A stretch of 64,000 bases of DNA. Origin: Terrimicrobiaceae bacterium (lineage in GTDB: Bacteria; Verrucomicrobiota; Verrucomicrobiia; Chthoniobacterales; Terrimicrobiaceae). Both the position numbers and the translations under genes were made by a program. Location: the NCBI GenBank assembly GCA_018402345.1, contig JAGYIV010000014.1, forward strand, positions 124,001-188,000. The letters are read 5' to 3'. The notes beneath the pieces were generated by a model that was not told the DNA's origin, did not search any database, and saw nothing but the letters and a program-made list of their open reading frames with translations. Positions 1-10,187 of this stretch are shown piece by piece (positions within the stretch are counted from its first letter, which is position 1; each line of letters starts with the position of its first letter).

Positions 1-891
1 GTCGATGGAAAGCCTGTGAAGCATTTCTTGAGCGGCACGGACAGCGTGAAGTGGCGTGTGGTCCGCAGCGAAGGGGAGACGATTCCGATCGTGGTCGAGC
101 GCGAGGGCCAGGAGATCACGCTGAATTCGGGGTGGGCGAAGCCCGAGACTTCGAGTTGGAGGCGGCCTGCCTTGCGGGAAATCCAAATTGGCCCGCGCAT
201 CGTGCCTGGCGTGGGGTTTGTGGTGCGAGGAAGTTTGGCCGACACGTCGGGATTGAAGGCTGGGGACCTTGTCACCGCTGTGAATGGAGTGCCGCTTTTC
301 AATCTCAGCGAACTCGGGCCGGTGATCGACGCGAACCGCGGGAAGACGGTGGCATTCGAGATCGAGCGGAATGGCCAACCCGCCACAGTGGACGTGGCAT
401 TGCCGCCCGCCACGGCGGATGCCACGCCGGTGGATTTCGGCATCGAGTGGGGGCGCACGAAGTTGGTGCATCCGTCGCCGTTCGCCCAAGTGTCGGATGC
501 GGCGACGAGTATTTTTCGCATGGTCGGGGCGTTGCTGTCGCCGGCGTCGGATGTCAAAGCCGCGCATTTCAGCGGGCCGGTGGGCATCATGCGGCTCTAC
601 TACCAGATTTTCGAAGCCGAGGACGGATGGAGGATCGCGCTGGCGTTCAGCGTGCTGATCAATGTGAACCTCGCCTTGCTGAACCTGTTGCCATTTCCGG
701 TGCTCGACGGCGGGCATATCACGCTCGCGATCATCGAGGCGATCCGCCGCAAGCCGATCAGTGTGCGGGTGCTTGAGGTGGTCCAAACCGGCTGTGCGTT
801 GCTTCTGATCGGGTTCATGCTTTACCTGACCTTCTACGATGTCGGTGACATCGTCGCGGACAGCAAGCCGCCGGTGGAGCGGAGGAATTAG
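1..891 (+). CDS. rseP: RseP-type site-2 protease, C-terminal part (left edge cuts the gene)
   Basis: The frame is open from base 1, so the N-terminal HExxH zinc site lies outside the window. The visible part holds PDZ-like sequence (GFVVRGSLADTSGLKAGD, roughly residues 75-95 of the visible part) and the hallmark C-terminal NLLPFPVLDGGH segment, in which the Asp is the third zinc ligand of S2P proteases, followed by a last membrane helix. The family cleaves membrane-embedded anti-sigma factors or signal-peptide remnants in the inner membrane. The stop is 2 bases before the ispG start, consistent with the rseP-isoprenoid gene grouping seen in many bacteria; dxr may lie just upstream, outside the window. 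Confidence 0.9.
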   Translation, partial: VDGKPVKHFLSGTDSVKWRVVRSEGETIPIVVEREGQEITLNSGWAKPETSSWRRPALREIQIGPRIVPGVGFVVRGSLADTSGLKAGDLVTAVNGVPLFNLSELGPVIDANRGKTVAFEIERNGQPATVDVALPPATADATPVDFGIEWGRTKLVHPSPFAQVSDAATSIFRMVGALLSPASDVKAAHFSGPVGIMRLYYQIFEAEDGWRIALAFSVLINVNLALLNLLPFPVLDGGHITLAIIEAIRRKPISVRVLEVVQTGCALLLIGFMLYLTFYDVGDIVADSKPPVERRN

Positions 892-893
892 GC

Positions 894-2653
894 GTGGGGC
901 TGGAGTTTCGCAGCCATTTTCCACGGCGCGCCAGCAGGGAGGTGCGGATCGGTCGGTGGGCGGTGGGCGGGGAAAATCCATTGCGCATCCAGTCGATGCT
1001 CACGAGCGACACGATGGACACCGCCGCGTGTGTCGCCGAGACGCTTCCGCTCGTGGAGGCGGGGTGCGAGATTGTGCGCATCACGGCGCCGACCGTGAAG
1101 GACGCGCGGAACCTCGAGGCAATCCGAGAGGCATTGCGCGCACTGGGGTGCGATGTCCCCTGGTGGCGGATATTCATTTCAAGCCCGATGCCGCATTGGA
1201 GGCGGCGAAGTGGGTCGAGAAGGTGCGGATCAACCCCGGCAATTTCGCCGACTCGAAGAAATTCAACATCCGCGAATATACGGATGCGGAATATGCCGCG
1301 GAGATCGAGCGTATCCGCGAGCGGTTTGCGCCGTTGGTCTTGGTCTGCAAGGAGCGAGGAATCGCGATGCGCATCGGCACGAATCACGGCAGCCTGAGCG
1401 ATCGCATCATGAACCGCTTCGGCGACACGCCCGCCGGCATGGTCGAAAGCGCGATCGAGTTCGCGCGGATCGCGCGGGCGTTGGATTACCACGATTTTGT
1501 GTTTTCGATGAAGGCGTCGAACCCGAAGGTGATGATCCAGGCCTATCGGTTGCTGGTTGCGCGCCTCGATGAGCTCGATCGCAGCGACGGCGGCGGTTGG
1601 AATTATCCCATCCACCTCGGTGTCACCGAGGCAGGCGACGGCGAGGATGGCCGCATCAAGAGCGCGATCGGCATTGGAAGCCTGCTCGCTGACGGCATCG
1701 GCGACACGATCCGTGTGTCGCTCACGGAGGATGCGCGGCATGAGATTCCCGTGGCCAAGGCGTTGGCGGAGATTGCGACTCCGCATGCTCCTGCTCCCGC
1801 GCTGGAAGGTTGGCCGTTCGATCCCTTCACCTACACCCGCCGGGCCAGCCAGCGCATCGAGGTGGCCGGGGTGCCATTGGGAGGTGGCGAGGTGGTGCGT
1901 GTGGTGGTGCGGCGGGCGGTATTCGACAAGGTGGCTCACAAGCTGGATGGCTTGGGCGACTACAGGCCGGAGGTTGTATTCGAGGATGCCGGTGTCGTGG
2001 AAATCGATCCCACGGATGGCCCCTCGGTGGCGCGAGTCAATGCGCTTGATGGCTCGAGACTTGTTGCTGTGGCCGACGGGTGCGCTTTGCCGGTGATCGG
2101 AGCCCACCGATTGCTTGCCAAGGTGCTGGATGAGCGGCATCCGATCATGTTGAAGGACACGTTGGGCGGAGGGAGCGGCGACTTTTTGCAGAACCTGTTG
2201 CGGGCGGCGACGAATCTCGGGTCGCTTCTGTGTGACGGCATCGGCGATGCGGTGATGGTGCAAGGCGAGGAGGCGCCCGGCCAATCGCTCCGTATCGCCT
2301 ACAACACGCTTCAGGCCGCCGGGGTTCGGATTTTCAAGACGGATTATGTCGCCTGCCCGAGCTGCGGGCGGACATTGTTCAACCTTCAGGAAACCACCGC
2401 CCGCATCAAAGTGGCGACATCACATCTCAAGGGCGTTAAAATCGCCATCATGGGTTGCATCGTCAACGGGCCTGGGGAAATGGCCGACGCGGATTTCGGC
2501 TATGTCGGCGGCGCACCCGGCAAGGTGAATCTCTACGTCGGCAAGACGCCAGTGAAATTCAACATCCCGCAAGCCGAGGCGGTGGAGCGGTTGGTCGATC
2601 TCATCCGCGAACACGGTCGCTGGATCGATCCACAATCGGCTGCGACCAATTGA
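894..2653 (+). CDS. ispG: Long-form IspG (GcpE), 4-hydroxy-3-methylbut-2-enyl diphosphate synthase, with a frameshift
   Basis: IspG is the [4Fe-4S] enzyme of the MEP isoprenoid pathway that converts MEcPP to HMBPP. A GTG at 894 follows GGAGG (881-885). The N-terminus (IQSMLTSDTMDT, ending GCDVP) is in one frame, and from LVADIHFKPDAALEA onward the protein continues in the preceding frame to 2653. The break lies in the C4 run at 1157-1160; one extra C restores a continuous product of about 586 residues. That length matches the chlamydia/plant/Bacteroidetes-type IspG with an inserted domain rather than the E. coli form of about 370. The cluster cysteines are visible in CPSCGRTLF and GCIVNGPGE near the C-terminus. 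The rest shows no decay, so an indel error or a very recent mutation is likely. Confidence 0.9.
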
Positions 2654-2687
2654 CGGCGGAGCGCTTGGTGCGCCCATGGGGTTGTCT

Positions 2688-3998
2688 TCAGCTCTCGCGG
2701 AGCCAGTCTGGCAACCGGGTGTGAACGCGGGCGCCGATCGTGTGGAGCAGGCTGTAAAGCCCGAAGTAGGCGCGGTTCACGTAGATGCTGTCTGGGGATC
2801 CGCGGCGTCCGCGAAACCCCCGTAGGTTTTCATCGCGCCGGTTCCGCTCGCCGAGGTCGTAGATGGAGCGCATGAAGGTGGGATTGGAAAAATCGAAAAA
2901 CCCTTTGCGGAACGGACGGGCGAGAATCTCGATCGATTCGGCGCACAGGCCCGCGATGCGTGAGCGGTAGGCATCGGTGTCGCCTGGCAGCAGGATGCTC
3001 AGGTCCTCCAGCGAGGACAGGAGCGCGTCGCGGTCGTCGAGCAGGCGCTCGTCTAGGAAACGAAAGTGCCGGCGGTAGAATTCCGGCTCGATTTTTTTAG
3101 CGCACCCGAAATCGAGCACGACGAGTCCTCCGTCGCGCACGAGAAAATTTCCGGGATGGGGATCGGCATGGAAAAAGCGAAGCGTGTGGATTTGGAATTC
3201 GTAAAAATCCCAGAGCGCCTGGCCGATCCTGTCGCGCTCCTCGCTGTTTGCGGAGCCTTTTGCGAAGCGGTCGAGCGCGAGTCCCTCGATCCACTCCATG
3301 GTGAGAATGCGACGGCAGGAAAGCTCCGGAAAGTAGCGGGGAAACGAGACACCATCGAGATGGGATGACGCCGCGGAGAGCTCCTGCGAACGCTGCAATT
3401 CGAGCTTGTAGTCCGTTTCCTCGAGCAGGCGCTCCTCGACTTCGCGGAAGTAATCCTCCACATCGCTCTCGCGGACGCCGAGAATCTGGAGCGCGACGGG
3501 TTTCACGATGCGGAGGTCGCTGCGCAGGCTTTCCGCGACGCCCGGGTATTGCACCTTCACGGCAAAGGCGCGACCGTCTTTCACCGCCTTGTGGACCTGG
3601 CCGATCGAAGCGCCGTGGGCGGCTGTCTCGGAAAAGGAGTCGAAGATTTCCAACGGGCTTTTGCCCATCTCGCGGCGGAACGTCCGCGCCACAAGCGGGT
3701 AGGAGAGCGGCGGAGCGGAATATTGTGCCTGGGCAAACCGGCTCGCATAGGCGTCGGGGAGAAGGCCCTGATCGATGCTGAGCATCTGCGCGAGCTTGAG
3801 AGGCCCTCCTTTCAATTCGCTGAAGGTTTTATAGACCGCCTCGGCGTTTCGCTCGTGAAGCAGGTTTTCGTCCTGAGGCGCGCCAACGCACCGTTGGCCG
3901 TAGTGCTTGAGGTAGTTCATGCCGACCCTCGCGCCGGTGCCGGCGAATGCCGCCATGCGGCCGAGGCGGGAACTTCTGAGCGTTGTTTGTTCCCCCAT
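2688..3998 (-). CDS. ABC1/AarF/UbiB-family atypical kinase
   Basis: This 436-residue protein belongs to the ABC1 (ADCK/COQ8/UbiB) atypical kinase family. Visible motifs are KGGPLKLAQMLS (the KxGQ region, here with Ala in place of the usual Gly), the Ala-rich loop HGASIGQVH, the VAIK-equivalent FAVKVQYPG, ADPHPGN as catalytic loop and LDFG as metal-binding motif. Members support quinone biosynthesis or lipid homeostasis; the exact substrate cannot be read from sequence. It starts 3 bases after the TetR-like gene ends on the same strand, so the two are probably one transcription unit. There is no long C-terminal TM pair as in E. coli UbiB, so a UbiB label is not certain. Confidence 0.85.
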   Translation of the reverse strand: MGEQTTLRSSRLGRMAAFAGTGARVGMNYLKHYGQRCVGAPQDENLLHERNAEAVYKTFSELKGGPLKLAQMLSIDQGLLPDAYASRFAQAQYSAPPLSYPLVARTFRREMGKSPLEIFDSFSETAAHGASIGQVHKAVKDGRAFAVKVQYPGVAESLRSDLRIVKPVALQILGVRESDVEDYFREVEERLLEETDYKLELQRSQELSAASSHLDGVSFPRYFPELSCRRILTMEWIEGLALDRFAKGSANSEERDRIGQALWDFYEFQIHTLRFFHADPHPGNFLVRDGGLVVLDFGCAKKIEPEFYRRHFRFLDERLLDDRDALLSSLEDLSILLPGDTDAYRSRIAGLCAESIEILARPFRKGFFDFSNPTFMRSIYDLGERNRRDENLRGFRGRRGSPDSIYVNRAYFGLYSLLHTIGARVHTRLPDWLRES

Positions 3999-4001
3999 CG
4001 C

Positions 4002-4640
4002 TCAGGATTTTCCACACGCCCGTGGAGCGAGGAAACGCAACAAGTCGAAGGCCGAATCGATCGCCTGGGTGCGCATGAGATCGAAGGCGAGGTTGACGGA
4101 TTTTTCCACATAGGCATCCGAACGCTCGAAGCGGGGACTGGTATCCTTCACATGGAAATCGATGACCGACCGCAGGAGCAGGTAGAGAGCCGAAGGGTAG
4201 AGAACCACAAGTCGTCCCCGACCGGCGATCTCGCCGTTGGAAACGCCTTTGCCAATGAGGCTGAATGCCCACCCTTTGAAGCGCCGTTCCATGCCCTGGA
4301 GCCATTCCGGACTGGCCACGGGAGAGAGATGCCGGAACCGAAAAAGAAGCACCGTGCGGACATCGAGCGACTTCTCAAGAAATGCGTAGAGAAACGCCAG
4401 CATGCGTTGGCGCGCGTCGAATCCCTCCCACTCGGCACCCGACTCCACCGCGGCGATTGTTTTGGCGACGAGTTCCTCCCAGAACGCCGATTCCAGGGCC
4501 TCCAACGAGCCGAATTCATTGTAGAAATCCCGCTCGCTCATTCCCAATGGCTCGCACAGCGCGATCACCGAAGCGGGCAACTCGGAATGTCGCGCCACCT
4601 GCTCGCGAAAGGCATGCAATATTTTTTCTCTGGTCTCCAT
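4002..4640 (-). CDS. TetR-family protein paired with the ABC1 kinase
   Basis: A 212-residue protein with an N-terminal helix-turn-helix (SVIALCEPLGMSERDFYNEF, about residues 23-42) and a helical C-terminal domain typical of TetR regulators. It is the promoter-proximal gene of a two-gene unit with the downstream ABC1 kinase (3-base gap). The likely role is a regulator of this unit. A non-regulatory possibility should be kept in mind, because the TetR fold is also used by the lipid-binding COQ9, a partner of the ABC1 kinase COQ8. No ligand can be inferred. Confidence 0.75.
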   Translation of the reverse strand: METREKILHAFREQVARHSELPASVIALCEPLGMSERDFYNEFGSLEALESAFWEELVAKTIAAVESGAEWEGFDARQRMLAFLYAFLEKSLDVRTVLLFRFRHLSPVASPEWLQGMERRFKGWAFSLIGKGVSNGEIAGRGRLVVLYPSALYLLLRSVIDFHVKDTSPRFERSDAYVEKSVNLAFDLMRTQAIDSAFDLLRFLAPRACGKS

Positions 4641-4929
4641 GGCATTAACACTACGAACGAAACTGTGTCGCGGGATCGTTTGACGTAATATCGGTGAACA
4701 AAAAAAGCGAGGGGCTTTGGGCTTTCCGGATGCTTGCTTTCACAGAGCCGTGCGTCATTGGATCGAAACAACCACCGCGTCAACTGGCGACGCCGCCTGG
4801 AAAGGAGTGATCCCGCCCCGTCGCCTTCGCCCCTATCCAACCTATGAAAAACCATAAAAAGTGAAGTCACAGAAATACCAAACTTCTTCCCATCATTTAA
4901 ATGACGCGTTATTTGCTGTGTAATAATCT
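4641..4929. other. AT-rich intergenic stretch without a supported gene
   Basis: This is the region upstream of the TetR-like gene and before the transposase remnant. It is clearly more AT-rich than its surroundings. I see no convincing ORF, RNA gene or strong promoter in it. It must hold the promoter of the TetR/ABC1 unit. Confidence 0.5.
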
Positions 4930-5455
4930 ATGAAATTATAACAAGTCTCTTTTTTGATGAAAGTCAGCGCCTTGCCGCATTGAGTGGCTTGAAAGACCCG
5001 TTGGAAGAGTTGAAAATGCATATTGATTTCGAGATGTTCCGCCCCATTTTGACCGAGGCCCTTCGAAATGCGGTGCGGAGAAGCCTTGCTGGGCGCAAGC
5101 CTTTGGATGTGATTTTGATGTTCAATGCCTTGATCGTTCAACGCCTCTTCAATCTCAGTGAGGAGCAGCTCGATTATCAGATCAATGACCGTCTTTCCTT
5201 CACTCGCTTTCTGGCGCTTCACATTGGAGAGACGATCCCCGACGACTTCAGTTTCTGGCGGTCTCGGGAGGCTCTGCCTAGAAGGGGCTGGAGCGCGTAC
5301 TCTTCGAGCGCTTCAGCACAACATTGGAAGCCGAGGGAGTTTTTGCCAAAGCCGGATCGATCATCGAGGCCACGATTGTAGAGGACCTGCGGCAACGCAA
5401 ATGCAGATGGAGCCTATATAGTCGCTCAAATGGTGTATCTCATTCGATATAATGA
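4930..5455 (+). pseudogene. Decayed IS5-type transposase, N-terminal remnant
   Basis: The reading frame from about 4941 gives FFDESQRLAALSGLKDPLEE, then HIDFEMFRPILTEAL, FNALIVQRLFNLSEEQLDYQ and NDRLSFTRFLAL, the typical N-terminus of IS5-family (DUF772-type) transposases. After the FSFWRSREAL segment (about 5275) the frame breaks. The next frame continues with KGLERVLFERFS and AGSIIEATIVED before a stop near 5452. No good start codon precedes the conserved part (the first ATG, 4930, meets a stop), and the catalytic DDE core is absent. No terminal inverted repeats were recognised. It is inactive. Base composition is AT-richer than its neighbours. Confidence 0.8.
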
Positions 5456-5558
5456 AATAATAATGAATAGGCACCTCCTTGTGTCAAAAAAGCGGGTTTT
5501 TGGCAGATAAGATGCCTGCGTGGGATGTCAAAAGACCAAAAGCGGGTTGGTTTTGGAA

Positions 5559-6722
<1,164 letters not shown>

Positions 6723-7340
6723 TCAGGGTTTGGGGGCGGATCCGGCGATGCTGAGCGAGATGTCGATCGTGTCGGAGACCTTATCGAGGTTTTCGCCGGC
6801 CTTGATGCCGAAGTCGCCGCGTTTGATTTGGAAGTTGGTGCGGATGACGATGAGATCGCCCTGCATTTTTCCATTGGTGCGGTCGGAGAGGCGGCCCGGG
6901 AGGTAGGTGACCTTGGCCGGGACGGTGATTTCCTTCGAGACGCCTTTGAGGGTAAAGACGCCCTTTACGTCGGCGGTGCCCTCGTTGCCGTTCTTCACGG
7001 GGTTGAGGACTTCCTTGATCTCGAAGGTGATCTCGGGGTGTTTCTCCGCGTCGATCCACTCGGCGCCGAGCATGTGTTCCTGCATGAGGGAGTTCGGGAC
7101 AGTGAGGGACTTGGCGTCCACGACGATCTTGCCTTCGATCTCCTCGGGTTCGGCGGGGTCGACTTCGACCGTGCCACTGATGCCGTTGGCGGTGCCGCTG
7201 ATCGATTCGAGCGGGGCGTCGAGGGTGAAGACGATGTTGTTCACGCCTTTGGGATCTTTGAGATCGAAGGCGATTTCTTCGGCGGTGGCTGTGGCGGCCA
7301 GGGCGGCGGCCGTAGCGATGATGATGGCAGTGTGTTTCAT
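6723..7340 (-). CDS. YceI-family periplasmic lipocalin-like protein
   Basis: About 205 residues with a signal peptide (MKHTAIIIATAAALAATATA) followed by a YceI beta-barrel. Characteristic segments are ISGTVEVDP, VNNIVFTLDAP, HPEITFEIKEV, GVFTLKGVSKEITVPAKV and a final DTIDISLSI. YceI proteins are secreted binders of polyisoprenoid or other lipophilic molecules. The start was set at 7340, where the signal peptide begins and where ATG overlaps the stop of the upstream membrane-protein gene (ATGA). The longer in-frame extension upstream is Arg-rich shadow sequence. Confidence 0.88.
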   Translation of the reverse strand: MKHTAIIIATAAALAATATAEEIAFDLKDPKGVNNIVFTLDAPLESISGTANGISGTVEVDPAEPEEIEGKIVVDAKSLTVPNSLMQEHMLGAEWIDAEKHPEITFEIKEVLNPVKNGNEGTADVKGVFTLKGVSKEITVPAKVTYLPGRLSDRTNGKMQGDLIVIRTNFQIKRGDFGIKAGENLDKVSDTIDISLSIAGSAPKP

Positions 7341-7606
7341 AGGTTGTGGTTTTTGTTGGTTCCGGGGAAAATCGGGAGGAGGGAAATTGCCGCAAGGATG
7401 GCGGCGGCTCCGGCTCCGGCGGCGAGCAGATCGACGCCCGGGACGAAGTGTTTTTTCCAGACGGGGTATTCGATACCGGTGATCGGATCGGTTTCCATGG
7501 TGGCGACGGAGGTTTTCGTCCAGCCAGGGTTCATGCCGGCGGCTGCCCACCAGATGAGGATGGCGGTGAAGAGGATGGCGGCGGCTGTGCGGAGAAGTCG
7601 TTTCAC
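7337..7606 (-). CDS. Small two-helix membrane protein, function unknown
   Basis: An 89-residue protein with an N-terminal helix (about residues 5-24, LLRTAAAILFTAILIWWAAA), a polar middle that includes PVWKKHF, and a second helix (about 58-80). No family was recognised. It overlaps the YceI gene by ATGA, so the two are probably translationally coupled, and it begins 7 bases after the stop of a Ser/Thr kinase gene. A role in the same envelope process as the YceI protein is only an inference from position. Confidence 0.65.
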   Translation of the reverse strand: MKRLLRTAAAILFTAILIWWAAAGMNPGWTKTSVATMETDPITGIEYPVWKKHFVPGVDLLAAGAGAAAILAAISLLPIFPGTNKNHNL

Positions 7607-7613
7607 GATGGTG

Positions 7614-8993
7614 CTACTCTCGGGGGGTGGGGGAGGCTTTGGAAATCACAATTTCGCGCAGGTCGGGGTTTTCCAGAAAGATGCGCGTGCCGTCCACCCC
7701 GACAATCCCGGTGGCTTGAATATCCAGCCCGACGTTTTTTTTGAGAAGGATGGTGGAGAAGTCGCCCTTTTCCCTGTCGAAGCAGAGGGTGGGATCGCGT
7801 GAGTTGGAGCCTTTGAAGACAAGGTGGAAGCGGCCCTGCTTGTCCTCTTCGAAGCTCCCGATGGTTCCAGTGATGGTGGTTTTCTGGCCCTCGCGCGCGA
7901 GGATGGCCTTGCGTTCGTTCCAGACGAACGACGTGCGTGTGGCCTGCTGCGCATCGGCGTCGGCGATCATTTTCGCGTGGGTGTTGCCTCCGGAAAATCC
8001 GCCGAGGAGCCAATAGGCGGCTGCGGCGAGGAGAAGAGCGGCGGCGGCTCCTGCGAGAAGGAGTTTGTTTTTGGAACGCGGTTGGCGCGGGGCTGCGGGC
8101 GGCGGGGATTGGACAGGGAGCGAGGGTTTGCTTGTCGGCCGGGAGGTCCGCCCCCTGCCGCCGACAGCGGGCAGGGAGGCGAGCGCCTCGGCGGCGGTGG
8201 GTGGCCTGTCCGAGCGGTCGCGGGCAAAGAGGTGCTCGACCCACTCGACAAGGGGGCGGGGAAGGTCGGGGCGGAGTGTTTCAAGCGGCTTGTGGTCGTG
8301 CGCGAGGTGCGCCGCGACAACGGCCGGGATGGATTTTCCCTGGAAGGGATGCCGACGGGTCAGTGCCTTGTAGAACACGCAGCCCAGCGAGTAGAGGTCG
8401 GTGCGGTGGTCGATGGGGAGCCCCTCGAGCTGTTCCGGGGACATCATGAAAATGGACCCCATGAGCGCGCCGGAGTGGTCCATGGTTTGGAGCGAGGGTT
8501 CCGCAATGACTTTCGCGAGGCCGAAATCGAGAATCTTGACCTGGAATCCGCCAGAGGCCTGTGCCGCGAGCATGATGTTGCCCGGCTTGATGTCGCGGTG
8601 GGCGATGCCGGAGGTGTGGGCTGCCGCCAGACCGCGCAGGCATTGGGTGGCGAACTCGGTGAAAAACGCGGCATCCATCGGCTCCTCGAGTTCGTCCACG
8701 TTTTGTCCCGGCAGGTATTCCATGACGACGAGGACCTCATCCTCCGAAGTGACGATGTCGTGGACGGTGATGATGTTCGGGTGTTGGAGGCTGGCGAGGT
8801 GGGTGGCCTCGCGGATGGCTGATGTCTCGAGCAGGGGAACGGAGCCGTGGTCGTGGATGCGTTTGATGGCGACCCAGCGACTGAGGACGCTGTCGTAAGC
8901 GAGAAACACAGCACCCTCGCCGCCGGCGCCGAGGCGGCGTTGGATGGTGTAGCGTCCGTTCCCAAGGGTCTCCAAGTGCTCGATCGGTTCCAC
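7614..8993 (-). CDS. Transmembrane Ser/Thr protein kinase with an extracytoplasmic beta-rich domain
   Basis: A 459-residue Hanks-type kinase. The glycine loop GAGGEGAV is at residues 22-29, the ATP lysine K44 lies in VAIKRI, the catalytic loop HRDIKPGN starts at 132 and DFG is at 156-158. A Pro/Arg-rich juxtamembrane stretch (about 280-310) leads into one TM helix (about 310-332). The extracytoplasmic tail (340-459) contains GQKTTITGTIG and HLVFKG, suggesting a small OB-like beta fold; it is not a PASTA array. The neighbouring minus-strand gene upstream (9076-10023) encodes a second, soluble kinase with nearly the same catalytic domain, so a duplication is likely. Substrates are unknown. Confidence 0.9.
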   Translation of the reverse strand: MEPIEHLETLGNGRYTIQRRLGAGGEGAVFLAYDSVLSRWVAIKRIHDHGSVPLLETSAIREATHLASLQHPNIITVHDIVTSEDEVLVVMEYLPGQNVDELEEPMDAAFFTEFATQCLRGLAAAHTSGIAHRDIKPGNIMLAAQASGGFQVKILDFGLAKVIAEPSLQTMDHSGALMGSIFMMSPEQLEGLPIDHRTDLYSLGCVFYKALTRRHPFQGKSIPAVVAAHLAHDHKPLETLRPDLPRPLVEWVEHLFARDRSDRPPTAAEALASLPAVGGRGRTSRPTSKPSLPVQSPPPAAPRQPRSKNKLLLAGAAAALLLAAAAYWLLGGFSGGNTHAKMIADADAQQATRTSFVWNERKAILAREGQKTTITGTIGSFEEDKQGRFHLVFKGSNSRDPTLCFDREKGDFSTILLKKNVGLDIQATGIVGVDGTRIFLENPDLREIVISKASPTPRE

Positions 8994-9075
8994 GCAGGCA
9001 GGGAACCAGAACGAGGCGTGAACTCAAGACGCAACGGAGAATGGGCATGCAACACGCCCGTAACAATTCGGCGGA

Positions 9076-10023
9076 TCAGGCGGGGATGGCTTGAAGCTCC
9101 AGCGTGACGTAGGGGCTGCCCTCGTGGCGGTGGACAACGATGTTCGGGGGCAGGGGTTTTCTGGGGCGCTGCGAGGGCTTGGCCAGAGCGGACTGGATGG
9201 ATTTGAGTTCCTCGAGGGCGGCGGTGGCGGAGGCCGGGCGTGCGGCGGAGTCCAAGGCGGACAGGCGCTCCACCCAAGCGGTGATGTCCGCGGGCAAATC
9301 CGGGCGCATAGAAGCGAGGGGTTGGAATTCGTGCTGCAGATGCGAGGTGATCACGGCGGTGACAGTCTCTCCTTGGAACGGGTGTTCCTTGGTGAGCGCC
9401 TTGTAGAACACGCAGCCGAGCGAGTAGAGGTCCGAGCGGAAATCGATTGGTTCGGCGCGGAGTTGTTCCGGAGACATCGTGAAAATCGAACCTAGGAGCG
9501 CGCCGGAGTGGTCCTTTGTTTGTTCGGAGGGCTTGTCGATGACCTTGGCCAGTCCGAAGTCGAGGATTTTGACCAGAATGTTTCCCGGGGAGGACTCCAG
9601 AACGATGATGTTGCTGGGTTTGATGTCGCGGTGGATCATGCCGATCGCATGGGCCGCCGAGAGGCCCTGGAGGCACTGTGCCGCGAATTTTCCGAACGCG
9701 TCGAGCGACATGGGGACGGGGAGTTCGTCCACATTTTGGCCGTTGAGGAATTCCATGACGACCATGATGCCGGTCGGTTCGCGGATAAAATCGTGGACGG
9801 TGACGATGTTCGGGTGTTGCAGGCTGGCGAGGCGGGAGGCTTCGTCGATGTTCTGTTTGTTTTCCGAAGCATCGGAATCCGCATGGATTTTTTTGATCGC
9901 GACCTTGCGGTTCAGCGTGCGGTCCAGCGCCAGAAAGACCGCGCCTTCACCGCCGGCGCCGACTTTTTCAAGGATTTCATAGCGGCCGTTGCAAACGACG
10001 TCCGAGGGATTGAGGGATGACAT
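9076..10023 (-). CDS. Cytoplasmic Ser/Thr protein kinase
   Basis: A 315-residue Hanks-type kinase with GAGGEGAV (22-29), catalytic lysine K44 (VAIKKI), HRDIKPSN from residue 131 and DFG at 155-157, followed by a short basic/Pro-rich tail and no membrane helix. It closely resembles the adjacent kinase at 7614-8993: the shared FLNGQNVDE / YLPGQNVDE and MSPEQL...IDxRxDLYSLGC stretches point to gene duplication with loss or gain of the membrane part. The start was placed at ATG 10023, just before the conserved NGRYEI; a much longer upstream in-frame extension has the Arg/Pro/Ser-rich look of a shadow frame. Confidence 0.9.
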   Translation of the reverse strand: MSSLNPSDVVCNGRYEILEKVGAGGEGAVFLALDRTLNRKVAIKKIHADSDASENKQNIDEASRLASLQHPNIVTVHDFIREPTGIMVVMEFLNGQNVDELPVPMSLDAFGKFAAQCLQGLSAAHAIGMIHRDIKPSNIIVLESSPGNILVKILDFGLAKVIDKPSEQTKDHSGALLGSIFTMSPEQLRAEPIDFRSDLYSLGCVFYKALTKEHPFQGETVTAVITSHLQHEFQPLASMRPDLPADITAWVERLSALDSAARPASATAALEELKSIQSALAKPSQRPRKPLPPNIVVHRHEGSPYVTLELQAIPA

Positions 10024-10187
10024 GGAGTCAAGGAAACAGCATCGGGTTGGCGCGCTCAAGCGATATTGCGCGTGGGCGGGGCGCGCGGCGCACAGGGCGC
10101 TTGATCTCAGGGCCCGCGGGCGGTTAGGTAACGCGCGATGAGATTTTCCTGGTCCCCTCGGATTGCCGCCCGGAGGAAGCGCGCGTT

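Noticed and set aside
815-2284. 489-codon open frame on the minus strand across ispG
   Set aside because: Antisense to clear IspG sequence, rich in Arg/His/Ala, without domains.
9076-10023. PASTA-type peptidoglycan-sensing kinase
   Set aside because: There is no TM helix and no PASTA repeat; the protein ends soon after the kinase domain.
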